A program made the position numbers and the translations under genes. The notes below the pieces were generated by a model, which did not search any database, was not told the origin of the DNA, and saw only the letters and a list, made by a program, of their open reading frames with translations. Source: Ulota crispa (taxonomy: Eukaryota > Streptophyta > Bryopsida > Orthotrichales > Orthotrichaceae). From it: a DNA stretch of 64,000 nucleotides. Positions 1 through 12,118 of this stretch are shown piece by piece; within the stretch, counting starts at the first letter, position 1, and each line of letters opens with the position of its first letter. The DNA lies in the NCBI GenBank assembly GCA_963920765.1, contig OY987245.1, forward strand, positions 20,476,727-20,540,726. The letters run 5' to 3'.

Positions 1-205
1 ATTTGTCACTTTTGCGTTTCCAGATTGTGCGGCGGCATGGATGGAAATTCACCGTTTAGGCATCTTAAGTTTGCCTAACGAACGCCTATCAAGATGGATT
101 ATGTTTGTCGTTTCTGCGTTCTCAGATTTTGGGATAGCAATCATAGCATGGATGGGATTTCACAGTTTAGGCATCTTTTGCATAACCAACGCTCACTTGG
201 ACTCT
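1..205. repeat. Imperfect tandem duplication, ~105-bp unit
   Basis: Two diverged copies lie at about 1-96 and 106-200. Both contain the series TTTGTC, GCGTT, CAGATT, GCATGGATGG, GTTTAGGCATCTT and CTAACG/CCAACG in the same order. An open frame at 41-403 crosses it but resembles no family I know. No gene was found in the first 1.2 kb apart from short shadow frames. Confidence 0.6.
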
Positions 206-424
206 ATCGCAATCAGTTTCTCCCTGTGGCGCTCGGCTCAGTTTACTGCACTTACTAACGTCGTTGTGGGGGATTACGGTGGAAAATTTCTAACTTTTTT
301 TTGCAATCAAGTGAGAAGTAATAATCTGCCGCATATTTTGGCGGTGTTTTGTTGTATGCTCCTCTTTGGTTTAAGAGTAAGAGCATCTCCTGCAACCCGC
401 TAAATGAGCCCCGCTGGTTCAACC

Positions 425-516
425 AGTAATGGCTTCTTTGTTTCAAATCTCCAACAACATTATATTTCAATTAGTAATGGCTTCTTTATTTCAAATCTCC
501 AACAACATTATATTTG
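425..516. repeat. 48-bp tandem duplication
   Basis: The block beginning AGTAATGGCTTCTTT is present twice, at 425-472 and 473-516, with one G/A difference near the start and different ends. The rest of 517-1228 is the promoter-side flank of the oxidase gene and holds nothing else I can support. Confidence 0.85.
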
Positions 517-1228
517 TCAATGTGCAAGCGCTGAGACTTCAGGTTGACCTTCATTCACGACAAATTCCTGCTTTATACAGGACCCCTTCATGGCCACTTG
601 CACATGCTCTTCAAGTACTTGAAACCCACATTTTGATTTCCAACTTCCAAGCCAGATTGCAGGGGCTTGCATGATCATGTTGCAGGGGAATTTCATGCCC
701 TGTCTTGCTACTTTGACATGTTACTTCCTGTTTCCATCTCCTCGAAACCTCATTTGCAAGGCTTTTCCAAGCGGGTGGCAAGAGATGCTCTAAAGCAGGG
801 TTTCTGAATCCAAATGTGAACTCAAAATATTCCTGATTCAGTCTCCTGATGATAAATATCGAAACTATAACTTTTCCTGGTGGGTGAGAAAGCCGTTTCA
901 ACATATGTGCAGTAAAGTGAGCCATGGCGTTCATCGAATATTACGTGCCCGCAGACTTAGCCTATGATTATGGCAATGCATGATCCGTGCAGGCTTGCAG
1001 GATTGACTGTAGCTTCGCAGCCCAAGGTGTAGCCATACAAATTGCTTTGTGAAGAGGCAGCTCCGCAGAGCAAGGTGAACCTATCGAAGGGATTCGAATC
1101 ATTCGACCAAGCCCTTCATGAGAGGCTTGGGTACAAGTAAACCAGCAAGCAGTCCATCTGCCATATCCAACCCACCAGCTACGGATTGCATCCTCCCAGA
1201 GTAACAGCAGAGAGAGGACAGGGATACC

Positions 1229-3462
1229 ATGGCTTTCACATTGGCAACAGCCAGGATGACCTTCGTGTTGGGAATTCTGGCACTCCTATTTGCTTTTGCT
1301 AGTTCTCAACTACTTGAATTTCCACGGGTACCTATGTCCACTGATCTCTAAGTCGTTTCTTTGAATCATTTCTTTTTACTAGCCCCCCTTTAGTTTTCCT
1401 CACCAATGAACCTAATTTGTCGACGTACTTGAAACCTTGCGTCTTGTGTTTACCGCCACTGAATTGTGGACACGATTCACAAGGCTATTTTGTGGCTATT
1501 AACTCTGTGTCAATGTGGCAAGTAGGCTGGTTTTGTGCAGTGAAGGGCATTCCCTTGGATCGGTTTTGTTCAGGCCGGGATCGAGTCACTAAAAGTACTC
1601 GGTTGTGTACGATTTTGTGTGCAGGATGAAGGAGTGCTGGCATCCGAGACTTTGCGGGCAAGCTTGGCCACTGCAGGGGCCCGGACATTGTTCCCAGGGA
1701 GCTCAGAGTACAACGATGCAAGGGCGGCGTGGAACTCGAGGAGTCTATACCGACCCGTCGCCTTCGTATTTCCCACCACTGTCGCGCACGTGCAGAACGC
1801 CATCTACAGCTCCGTTCAAGCAGGCGTGGGGATTATGCCGCGTGGGGGAGGTCACTCTTTCGAAGATTACTCTCTAGGTGCAGTAACCCAGTAACCCAGT
1901 TTCTCTCACTGTGCTAACACAGGTACAAAAGATCAAGCGACACATTTGAAATGTTAGCTGTTTTCTGTGAGTTTCTAGCCTACACATTTTAACCAAGTTC
2001 TACAGTGAAGATACTCTAAACCAGGCTGTAGCCTCTGTCATCTCCTCCAGTCGTCCAAAAGTTGTTGAGTGTTTGTACATGTTAGCATATGTGGAAGCTT
2101 CTATCAATTCAACTTCAAACAAGACTCTCTTAAAGGACCATGTATAAAGTGCTTATTTGAAAGATTGTACGTGCAGATTAGTTTAACGTTAAAGAATGTT
2201 ACAACATAGACGCGTTGAAGCACAGTAGGGAGTTTCTAATCTTTGCCGGTGCATGTCTGTCACCCAAGTTATCTACAGGTGGTCGAGATGGGGTGCTCGT
2301 GGTGGACATGGCCGGCTTTCAGCAACTCTCCTACGACAAGGCAACCAAAACGGCCAAAGTAGGAGCAGGGTGGAAGTTAGGCCCTTTATTTCTAGCGCTC
2401 TGGAATGCCGGCAAGGTGGCCATTCCTGCCGGGAATTGCCTCACCGTGGGCATTGCGGGCCATACGCTGGGAGGAGGCTGGGGCTTCACCTCCCGCAAAT
2501 TCGGCATGGTGTCTGATAACTTGCTGGAAGCAGAACTGGTGATGGCAAACGGCACGGTAGTCACAGCCAACGCCAACCACAACAGCGACCTCCTCTTTGC
2601 TCTTCGCGGTGCCGGGGCCGCGTCGTTTGGCATTGTCACGCAGTTCACGTTCCGAGTGCACGACGTGTCTGGTCCCGTCACGCATTTCGAGTACACATGG
2701 AACGTCCCCGCCCTCCAGGTCCAGAACCTCAAGGCCTTTCAAAGCTGGAGCCTCAATTTGCCACGGGAGATTACTGCCACGTTTCTCATGGACGCGGCAG
2801 GGAGAAGTCGGTTGGAGGGGACGTATTTAGGTCCTCTAGCAACCCTGCCACCTTTGTTGACATCGTTTCTCTCTGCCGCAGGCGCTAATCCAAAGACCAC
2901 TGTGGAGCAGCTCCCGTGGATTGAGCTTGTTCTTGTGAAGGCAAGGCTTCCATCGAGCACACATCCTAACATTCTGAACAACCCGCCGGTTGAGTCGTTT
3001 ACGAGCAAGGGAAAGTCTGCGTTTGTGAAGGCTCCAGGCTTGTCCGGTGCTGGGATCGATGCTATGATGACTGCCATAGCAGCCATACCGAAGAATGTTG
3101 CAGCGTTTGTTTTGTTTGATCTCTATGGATCACAGTCGGCCATCAACCAAATGGATCCCGCGGCAACTGCATTTGTGCATCGTAACTCGTTGTACGCCGT
3201 TCAGATGGTAACTCGTTGGGATCACGCAAACGACGCGGCGGCAGGTACTGATTTCATCGAGAATCTTTGGAACGCCGTCAGGCCCCATTCTTCTGGCCAC
3301 GCTTATCAGAACTATATCGACCGTGACATGCCTTTGACGGCGTACTACGGGTCGAATCTGAATGTGCTGATTGCAGCCAAGCGGAAGTGGGATCCTAAGA
3401 ATGTCTTCAACTTTGCTCAGAGTATTCCACTCAAGGACGAGCGCTTGATCAAAGATTCCTAG
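1229..3462 (+). CDS. Secreted berberine-bridge-enzyme-like FAD-linked oxidoreductase, three exons
   Basis: My model is join(1229..1327, 1625..1877, 2279..3462), 511 residues, normal for this family. Junctions are GT-AG and the frame closes: the last exon-2 base G joins GT of exon 3. Exon 1 (33 codons) starts at the ATG at 1229 and encodes a hydrophobic signal peptide (core about residues 11-25), so the enzyme is probably secreted or vacuolar. The PCMH-type FAD domain follows. His110 in RGGGHS and Cys171 in GNCLTVG match the residues that bind FAD bicovalently in BBE enzymes, with spacing close to theirs. The C-terminal BBE domain carries NYIDRDMPLTAYYG and KRKWDPKNVFNFAQSIP. The family oxidises alcohols, sugars or alkaloids with O2; the substrate here is unknown. 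The motif GGGHSFEDYSLG looks more like microbial carbohydrate-oxidase relatives than the seed-plant consensus. A 5'-truncated duplicate lies at 9942-11497. Confidence 0.9.
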
Positions 3463-4087
3463 ATCTGGCCTCTTTATCAGCTGGAGAGTGGATTTGTGAA
3501 GGTGATACGTTTTTAGACTCTTGCTTTTGGAGCACTTGGAAGGCGCACATAATCTCCTGCTCTTGACAGCTGGAGTTGTGTTTTCTAGTTTGGATTCAGA
3601 TAGAGCCTTACAAGCAAGGTTGCCTCACTTGCCTGCAAGAGAATCGCAGTATATTATGTAACTATTCCTTGTAAGATCGTCAAAGCTCGTCATAGCTCAT
3701 GAGTCGCTTATGAATTGTCAAATAGATGTACAGCATCCTAAATAAAATTGGGTTTTGAGTAACACATGTGAACCTTCAAACAAATCTTCTGAAGTATGAT
3801 GTTTTTTTTTTTGGTAATACTAAATCATTGAGTGAAGTTCAAATTGGATCAATTACTGTAAGTTTGATAAGTCATGTTCAGCTGATTTTAGATTATGATA
3901 GCAAATTTGGACTGTGCAAGGGGTATGTGATTGGGAGGAATTCTAACGGCATACACAGCTTTCACTTGATGATGAAACTCTCCTAAGTATCAAATTCTCA
4001 AAGGATGGATTAGCCGGCTTCAAACAAGGTTCCTGAATTTCTCTCTTATTAGACCTCAGCTTGTACAATGTATCCAACTACACATGG
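2190..4087. repeat. Segmental duplication, copy 1 (partner 9942-12118)
   Basis: The end of intron 2, all of exon 3 and about 600 bp of 3' flank recur 7.75 kb downstream. From 2190 to 2892 the copies look essentially identical (one T/C difference seen in the intron); past 2893 they differ often. Both copies stop matching where related AACRCCATATT-type MITEs begin (4088 and 12119). Confidence 0.9.
3463..4087 (+). other. 3' flank of the oxidase gene
   Basis: No second gene is visible. Similarity to 11498-12118 shows this flank was part of the duplicated unit. An AATAAA-like hexamer (AAATAAAATTG) near 3739 could be the polyadenylation signal. Confidence 0.4.
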
Positions 4088-5265
4088 AACACCATATTAG
4101 GAAAATTGGGGAAAAAAAGTGCATTTTGGGACTTTCACTTTTTTTTGTCATTACGTAAAATTCAGCACATTACAAAAAGAAGCATACAATTTCTTGTACA
4201 CTATTGAAATCTCAGTGATTGCCTACACTCTACAAGAACTTCAAACAATTTTCAACTTTAAGATATAAGAATGCCTACAATTATTGTATGTAAGATTAAC
4301 TCCTAAATGATCATTGTCCCTACGGAGGACAAATGGGATTTCGGGCAGGTACCTACGGCCTCAATTTTTGTCCTAATTTTTTTAATTTTTTTTGATAAAA
4401 AAACACATTAGCTTTTGAGGAATATATTTTTTATTCCAATTGATGCCAAGAGCAAAAGTTATGCTCAAATAAGCACAAATTTGGGGACTAGGGGCAGCAA
4501 AAAAAATTCTTATAAAAACTTGAAAAAAAAAATTTAATTTTTTTTCTTATAGATTATATCTTTATCTACATCTAAAGGTTTGCTCCATTCCATTTGGACT
4601 AGTTATGAGAAAGTTATGGACAATCTTGTTTTTTGGACAATTCAAGCATCTTCTTGAAAAAATAACTTATAAACTTCATTTTTGAATGCAAGTTTAACAT
4701 TTTTTCAAAAAAAATTGTTGGAGAGGGTGAAGTTAGCTTTCTAGAACAATCTTGCCATTAGGATTATTGCATTTCAATTCCATTGCAGGGTTATTAGCAA
4801 TTTAAGTTTTTGTTCAATCTCATACCTTCTTCTACCTAATGTTTTTTTAAAGAATGAAAATTAAGTATTCTTTTTGGAATTTTTTTAGCAAGATTCCCAA
4901 CTCAACTTCCCACCATGCAAAAATAGAACTATAAACTCTGTGGTGAAAAATTTTCAGTTAAAAATGTTCAAAGTTAAAAAATCTAGTCAAGCAAGGTGCA
5001 AAAATACTTGTTTATTTATACTTTAAATACATATATCTTCCAATCTGTGAGGTCAAAATTCTTGAGCTTTGTATGACACATTCTTATAGTAGTCTAGCAC
5101 AATATCCTACGGTCAAATATGCAAAATGCCTAATTTGCAAACTTTTTTAATCTTTGCCATAGAGGTGACAGTTTTGAATGTCTTTTGACAAAATAAAGGC
5201 CATGGTCCCCTGGGTGGAGTACCAAATGGTACCTCTTATTTTCCAAATTTACCTAATATGGTGTT
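4088..5265. mobile_element. Composite TIR element, AACACCATATT family, ~1.18 kb
   Basis: The left end reads AACACCATATTAGGAAAA and the right end is its inverse, ending CCTAATATGGTGTT. Flanks are ATGG and ATGA, a near-match to the 4-bp target duplication of sister elements. Subterminal blocks (CATTTTGGGACTTT on the left, GGTGGAGTAC near the right) match the ~257-bp copies at 9653 and 12497. The middle differs: a TTAA-type element begins at 4300 (TTAA then CTCCTAAATGATC). Sequence to about 5205 is homologous, inverted, to 33235-34080 and to the start of 63775-64000. So a TTAA-type element probably sits inside a smaller MITE. No coding potential. Confidence 0.75.
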
Positions 5266-5400
5266 ATGAGCTATCTATGTAACATCACAGATCTAATGTT
5301 TTAAAGCATCTGGCAATTTGTCCATGTCTATATGTAACTCTCAATGGATTACAAGTATGTTTCAATTCAAACGTATATCTAGACTACCAAATAAATTCAC

Positions 5401-8400
5401 TTGCATATCAAAATTGGGAAAAAATACAATTTTGGGACTTTTAGAGAAGATTCACTAAATGCACTAAAACAAATTTGGATTATTTGTGAAACATAGAGGT
5501 TGCTAATTTGTTCAAGAGGAAAATGATGTTCATGATTTACTAATGTCATACTAAACCTTCCTCAAACAACCATTTCGAAAAGAAAAGAACTCAATTATTG
5601 TAAAAAGAAAAAGATGCTCACTTTCCTTCACAACAAAATCTTCAACCTTCATTTTACATGGGATAGATTATTTTAGCAAACTTTGCAAAAAGAAGCCACT
5701 TTACAACAACCTATTAGGTGTCATTACCTTACATGTTTGCACTAAATAATCTCATGAAATTGGCTAATTTCTAATGAAGTTGATTTGGTACAAAATGAAC
5801 TAATTTCACTAAAAAGTAGGCCCTAACCAAGCAATCCCAATCAGCACAATGTGACTTAATCAACACAACTTTGTTGAAAATATTTAAATCAAGACCTTCT
5901 AATGGACACAATAATTTGATTTCCATCCAACTTTTTAATGGCAATTCTCACCACGTGGATGACATTGGAGGTATGCTACAAGAGGACATAAAATCAAGGT
6001 ATTTGAATTAGGTTATTCTTAGTAAACAACATTATAAGATGGAGTTTTAAAAATTCAATTGTACTATCCTAAAAAACAATTGTATGAGATTTACCAACTT
6101 TGTAGTAGTAATAGTTAATATATAGTACATATGGTTGTCAAGCAAATATGATGGTAGCTTCAACTCATCAATCATTGTCTTTTTTGTTCTAATTGTTCTT
6201 AGCATCAGTTGAACTAGATGCACAGTAGAATGCATTCAAGAAAGGAAAACATGGAATAAAATATCAGCCACTTATGCATAATAATTAGTGAAAAAAGTTA
6301 ATAAATTTACTCTTTCAAAAGAGACTTTGCAATTTCATCTAGTGAGTTTTTAGGTCCAAAGTTTTAGTCTTAGCAAATAGGAAAAAAACTTTAACAAGTC
6401 AACATATCATTAGCTCAAGCAAGCCGTCTCCATCAAAATGCAATAGTATTCTATTTCCATCAAAATGCAACAGTATTCCATCTCCTTCAAAATGCAATAG
6501 TATTCCGTCTCCATCAAAATGCATCAAGTCTCCATCATCAACTTTATTCATTTGCATATCAAAATTGGGAAAAAATACAATTTTGGGATTTTTAGAGAAG
6601 ATTCACTAAATGCATTGAAATACATTTGGATTATTTGTGAAACATAATTGTTGATAATTTGTTCAAGAGGAAAATGATGTTCATGATCTACTAATGTCAT
6701 GTTAAACCTCCCTCATAGATAACCATTTGAAAAAGAAAAGAATTTGATTATTGCAAAAAGAAAAAGATGCTCACTTTCCTTCACAACAAAATCTTCAACC
6801 TTCATTTTACATGGGATAGACCATTTTAGCAAACTTTGCAAAAGAATGCACTTACCAACAACCTAGTAGGTGTCATTACCTTACATGTTTACACTAAATA
6901 ATTTCATGAAATTGGCTAATTTCTAATGAAGTTGATTTGGTACAAAATGACCTAATTTCACTAGAAAGTAGGCCCTAACCAAGCAATCTCAATCAGCACA
7001 ATGTGACTCAATCAACACAACTTTGTTGAAAATGCTTAAATCAAGACCTTCTCACTAACACAATGTTTTGATTAGGATTAAAATTTCTAATGGGAATTCT
7101 CATCACATGGATAACATTTGGGGTTTGCTCCAAAGAGAAAATAAAATCAAGGTTTGTGAATTAGGTTACTTTTGGTAAACAACGTTATTAGACCAAGCTA
7201 TTAAATTCCATTTGTGCTTTACTAAAAATCAATTGTGTGAGAGTTACCAACATTGTAATAGTCATAGTTAATATGTAGTACAATATGGTTGTCAAGCAAA
7301 TATAATGGTGGCTTCAACTCATCAAGCCTTGTTTTTTATATTTTATTTGTTATTATCATTGGTTGAACTAGATGCACAGTAGAATGCATGCAAGTAAAGC
7401 AAACATGAACTAAAATGTCATCGGCTTTTGCACAATAATTAGTAAAAATTGTCAATAAATCTACCTTTTCTAAAGTGACTTTGCAAATTCATCCATTTGG
7501 CTTTGAAGTCCAATTTTTAAAGTTTGCAAATCCTAAAAAAATGTAACTAGTCCACATATTATTAGCTCCTAGGTGGAAGGTACAATCACAATCAAGTCAA
7601 GCCGTGAAGCAAATAAGTAAACCGCAGTTGGTCTCTATCAAAATGCAATAGTATTCTGTCTCCATCAACATGCAACAATGTTCCATCTTAATTGCAAAAG
7701 TTTTCTATGTCCATCAAAATGCAGCAGTATACCATCTCCATCAAAATGCAGCAGTATACCATCTCCATCAAAATGCATCAAGTCTCCATCACCACTCTCA
7801 TTTACTTGCATATCAAAATTGGGGAAAATTACAATTTCAGGAATTTTTGAGAGGAATCACTAAATGCTCTATAACAAATTTGGATTATTTGTAAAACATG
7901 GAGGTTGATAAAATATTCAAGAGGAAAATGTTGTTCATGTTCTACTAATGTCATATTAAACCTTTCTCATAGACAACCATTTACAAAAAAAAAAGAATAT
8001 GATTATTGTAAAAAGAAAAAGGTGCCCACTTTCCTTCACAACAAAATCTTTAGCCTTCTTTTTACATGGGATAGACCATTTTAGCAAATTTTGCAAAAGG
8101 AATGCACTTACCAACAACCTAGTAGGTGTCATTACCTTACATGTTTACACTAAATAATCTCATGAAATTGGCTTATTTCTAGTGAAGTAGTTTGAGTCCA
8201 AAATGAACTACTTTCACCAGATAGTAGGCCCTAACCAAGCAATTTCAATCACCACCATGTGTCTCAAGACTTTGATGAAAATGTTTAAATCAATACCTTC
8301 TAATTGACACAATAGTTTGATTTGGATCCAAAATTTTAATGGCAAATCTCATCACGTGGATGACATTTGGGGTTTGCTACAAGAGGATATAAAATCAAGG

Positions 8401-8930
8401 TTTGAATTGGGCTATTTTTGGTAAACTAAATTATAAGACTTAGCTTCCATAATCCAATTGTGTTTTACTAAAAATCAATTATGTGAGAGTTACCAACCTT
8501 GTAGTAGTAATAGTTAATATGTAGTATAGTATGGTTGTCAAACAAGTACAATGGCAGCTTCAACTCATCAAGTCTTGTCTTTTTTTTTTCTTTATTATAA
8601 TCATCAGTTAGACTAAATACATAGTAGAAGGCATGCAAGTAAGGAAAACATGAACTAAAATGTCATCCACTTTTGCATAATAATTAGTAAAAAACGTCAA
8701 TAAATCTACTCTTTCTAAAGAGACTTTACAATTTCATTCAATTAGTTTTAAAGTCCAATTTCTTAGTGTTAGCAAATTCTAAAAAAAGGTAACCAGTCCA
8801 TATATTATTAGCCCCTAGGTGGAAGGTACAATCACAATCTAGTCAAGCAGTGAAGCACATGAGTAAATAGCAGTCGGTCTCCATCAAAATGCAACTATAT
8901 TTTGTCTCCATCAAAAATCAAGATTTGTTC
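5401..8930. repeat. Three tandem copies of a ~1.2-kb repeat
   Basis: The phrase TTGCATATCAAAATTGGG opens each unit at 5401, 6552 and about 7806, followed by colinear landmarks such as CATGGGATAGA, TAGGCCCTAACCAAGCAAT and CAACTCATCAA. Each unit ends in a minisatellite of about 26 bp built on CCATCAAAATGCA (6425-6540, 7630-7790, 8878-8925). Copies differ by substitutions and small indels. I see no intact reading frame and no protein similarity on either strand. Confidence 0.85.
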
Positions 8931-9114
8931 AGTCTAACTCAAAGTTTTACTACGGGATATTGGTAGGTTTAGTACCAGTTGATAAGAACACATACCGGTT
9001 TTTGTGGAGGTCAAAGATCTCACACAATATAGGTCAAAGATCTCACATTTTATACATTATTACTAAAACATGTTTTTGTTTTACATCTTAGTTTTGTAAT
9101 GCTTATGGTTTCTC

Positions 9115-9400
9115 AATCAAGCATACAGAATTATTGTTTCAAAAATCCCAAATCCCGTTTATTGCTGAATTTTTTTGTAATGAACTCATGACAATTAGTT
9201 GAAAAACATTGGTTGTAGATTTTTGAGATTTGATTGTATGGGTATGTACTATGTAGGAAACATCCTTGTGCACATCCTGCACCCTAATACAAACCCCCAT
9301 AAGGAAAAAATAACTATCTACAAGGAATTCAATGTGATAGGCCCAATTTAGACCATGACGTTCAAAGCCACTAGGCAAAGTCCCTCTCCAGTTTGTCATC
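9115..9400. repeat. Dispersed repeat, copy 1
   Basis: Shares CTCAATCAAGCATA and TTTTTGAGATTTGATT, in the same order, with 15990-16262, 16388-16637 (inverted) and 31826-32010. Other sequence in 8931-9652 shows no gene. Confidence 0.6.
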
Positions 9401-9652
9401 TTGTGGAGTTTGGAGGGGAAATTGCCATATCATCATGAATTTGTCCCACTTGTGATGGCAGTTACACCAAGCATCAGACGTGTGGTGGAGGAGCACTTTT
9501 ATTCCTTCTATTCTTAGTTGGAATAATTTTGTATTTACCTCACATAAAGTGAGACGGAGTGTTTTGTCCGCCTAGAATCAATTTTGGAACATACTTATGA
9601 TAAGGCCTTCAAAGTTTGTTTTTATAATGTCCAAAGAATGCATTCTAAGAGG

Positions 9653-9910
9653 AACACGTTATTTGTTAAATTGGGAAAAAGCTTACATTTTGGGACTTTT
9701 GAAGGTTTCAGGAGGCCTTCTGAAATTGAGCTCAACGTTTTTTTTGGTACACGTGTCCTCACTTGAAAGGAGAAATTTGCGAGGGAAAAAATCTTAGTGG
9801 CTCAAACTGAATCTCATACCTTTGAATCTGGTTTAATTTAAGGTGACTTTTTGGGTTTAAGGTGGAGTACAATGATACCTCCGTTTTCCCAATTTCACAA
9901 ATAACGCGTC
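9653..9910. mobile_element. AACACCATATT-family MITE, 258 bp
   Basis: Begins AACACGTTATTTGTTAAATT and ends in the inverse (AATTTCACAAATAACGCGTC). Flanks GAGG and CAGG are a 3-of-4 match for a target duplication. Subterminal blocks are shared with 12497-12753. It lies ~30 bp upstream of the duplicated oxidase segment. Confidence 0.75.
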
Positions 9911-9941
9911 CAGGATGCAAAATCCCCTTATAGCTCAATGT

Positions 9942-11497
9942 TAAAGAATGTCACAACATAGACGCGTTGAAGCACAGTAGGGAGTTTCTAATCTTTGCCG
10001 GTGCATGTCTGTCACCCAAGTTATCTACAGGTGGTCGAGATGGGGTGCTCGTGGTGGACATGGCCGGCTTTCAGCAACTCTCCTACGACAAGGCAACCAA
10101 AACGGCCAAAGTAGGAGCAGGGTGGAAGTTAGGCCCTTTATTTCTAGCGCTCTGGAATGCCGGCAAGGTGGCCATTCCTGCCGGGAATTGCCTCACCGTG
10201 GGCATTGCGGGCCATACGCTGGGAGGAGGCTGGGGCTTCACCTCCCGCAAATTCGGCATGGTGTCTGATAACTTGCTGGAAGCAGAACTGGTGATGGCAA
10301 ACGGCACGGTAGTCACAGCCAACGCCAACCACAACAGCGACCTCCTCTTTGCTCTTCGCGGTGCCGGGGCCGCGTCGTTTGGCATTGTCACGCAGTTCAC
10401 GTTCCGAGTGCACGACGTGTCTGGTCCCGTCACGCATTTCGAGTACACATGGAACGTCCCCGCCCTCCAGGTCCAGAACCTCAAGGCCTTTCAAAGCTGG
10501 AGCCTCAATTTGCCACGGGAGATTACTGCCACGTTTCTCATGGACGCGGCAGGGAGAAGTCGGTTGGAGGGGACGTATTTAGGTCCTCTAGCAACCCTGC
10601 CACCTTTGTTGACATCGTTTCTCTCTGCCGCAGGCGCTAATCCAGATTTCACTAGTGTGGAGCAGCTTACGTGGATTCAGCTCATTGTTGCTAATGCAAG
10701 AACGCCATATTCGTTAAATTGGGAAAACGCAGTTCCCAAATTGAACTTCACCTTAAACCCGAAAAGTTACCCTAAACCAACCGGATTTGAAGGTTTCAGA
10801 TTTAGTCCGAGCCACTAAGATTTTTTCCCTCGCAAATTCCTCCAGGTGAGACACGTGTACCAAAAAAACGTTGCTTAAACCTAAAGCTCAGTCTAGAGCT
10901 CAGTTTAAGGTGATCACCTTAAACCTGCAGAAGTCCCAAATTCGAACAAATTTCCCAATTTAACGAATATGACGTTCAAGGCTTCCATCAAACACAGATC
11001 CTAACATTCTGAACAACCCGCCGGTTGAGTTGTTTGCTATTAAGGGGAAGTCTGCATTTGTGAAGGCTCCAGGCTTGTCCGATGCTGGAATCGATGCCAT
11101 GATGACTGCTATATCAGCTATACCCAGCAATGTTTCAGCATATTTTTTGTTTGATATCTATGGGTCACAATCTGCAACCAACCACGTGGATCCAGCGGCA
11201 ACTGCATTTGTGCATCGAAGCTCGTTGTACACCGTTCAGATGGTGGCCTGTTGGGACCATGCAAACAACGCTGTGGCCGGTACTGATTTCATCGAGTATC
11301 TCTGGAACGCTGTGTGGCCCCACTCCTCTGGTAACGCTTATCAGAACTATATCGGTAGCGATATGCCTTTGACGGCGTACTACGGGTCGAATCTGAATGT
11401 GCTGATTGCAACCAAGCGGAAGTGGGATCCTGAGAATGTCTTCAACTTTGCTCAGAGTATTCCACTCAAGGGCGAGCGTATGATTGAAACTTCATAG
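9942..11497 (+). pseudogene. 5'-truncated, MITE-interrupted copy of the BBE-like oxidase
   Basis: The copy starts inside intron 2, so exons 1 and 2 (signal peptide and the His of the FAD site) are missing. From 9942 to 10645 it looks identical to gene 1. After GCTAATCCA at 10645 it diverges sharply, marking a conversion or recombination edge. The frame then runs into a 276-bp MITE at 10701-10976 and stops at 10818. After the MITE the homologous frame resumes (from about 10977) through the BBE domain (NYIGSDMPLTAYYG, KRKWDPENVFNFAQSIP) to a stop at 11497. Between the flanking CAAG copies the exon is otherwise open. Not expected to give a functional flavoenzyme. Confidence 0.9.
10701..10976. 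mobile_element. AACGCCATATT-family MITE inside the oxidase exon, 276 bp
   Basis: Starts AACGCCATATTCGTTAAATT and ends in the inverse AATTTAACGAATATGACGTT. A perfect 4-bp duplication CAAG flanks it (10697-10700 and 10977-10980). Gene 1 has an uninterrupted exon at this site, so the duplication length is read directly from an empty-site comparison. Internal sequence is non-coding. Confidence 0.9.
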
Positions 11498-12118
11498 CTC
11501 TCACTGACCTCTTTATCAGCTGGAGCGTGGATTTGTGAAGGTGAATAGGTGATACATTTTTAGATTCTTGCTTTTGGAGAACTTAGAAGGCGCACATTTT
11601 TCTGCTCTTGACAAATGACAACTGAAGATGTGTTTTTGAAGATGTGTTTTCTAGTTTGGATTCCAATAGAGCATTGAATGCAGAGCTGTCGGCATTTCAA
11701 TTGCAGTATGTTACTGTATCGAGCTTTTCCTTGTACGATCGTCGAAGCTCATCAGTGGCTTATGAGGTGTTAAGTAGATATACTTTATCCTAAGTAGAAT
11801 TGGGCTTTAGGTCGTGAGAACAGTCAACCAGTTTTTTCAAGTAAGATGTTAATCCCTATGGTAAAACTAAATCATTGAGTGAAGTTCAATTTACATAAAT
11901 TACTGGTTGATCGAGAAGTCATGTTTAGCTAATTTTAAACTGTGACAGCAAATTTGGACTGTACAAGGGGTAGGTGATTGGGAGGTATTTTAACTGCATA
12001 CACAGCTTTTAGAATCAAATTCTCGAAAGCATGGATTGACCTCAAACCAGGTTCCCCAATTTTTCTATTTCTGTACTTCAGATTGCATGATGTATCTAAA
12101 TACGTATGGACGATTCTT
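11498..12118. repeat. 3' flank of duplicated oxidase segment (pairs with 3463-4087)
   Basis: Colinear with the flank of gene 1 (CTTGCTTTTGGAG, GTGATTGGGAGG and CATACACAGCTTT in the same order) but with many differences, in contrast to the identical tract at 9942-10645. Confidence 0.8.

Noticed and set aside
2215..2278. Upstream extension of oxidase exon 3 as coding
   Set aside because: It starts without ATG, and the 2277-2278 acceptor joins exon 2 to give the conserved SLGGRDGVLVVD.
5401..8930. Copia-type polyprotein relic in the 1.2-kb repeats
   Set aside because: Both strands were read for reverse transcriptase or integrase motifs; none was convincing.
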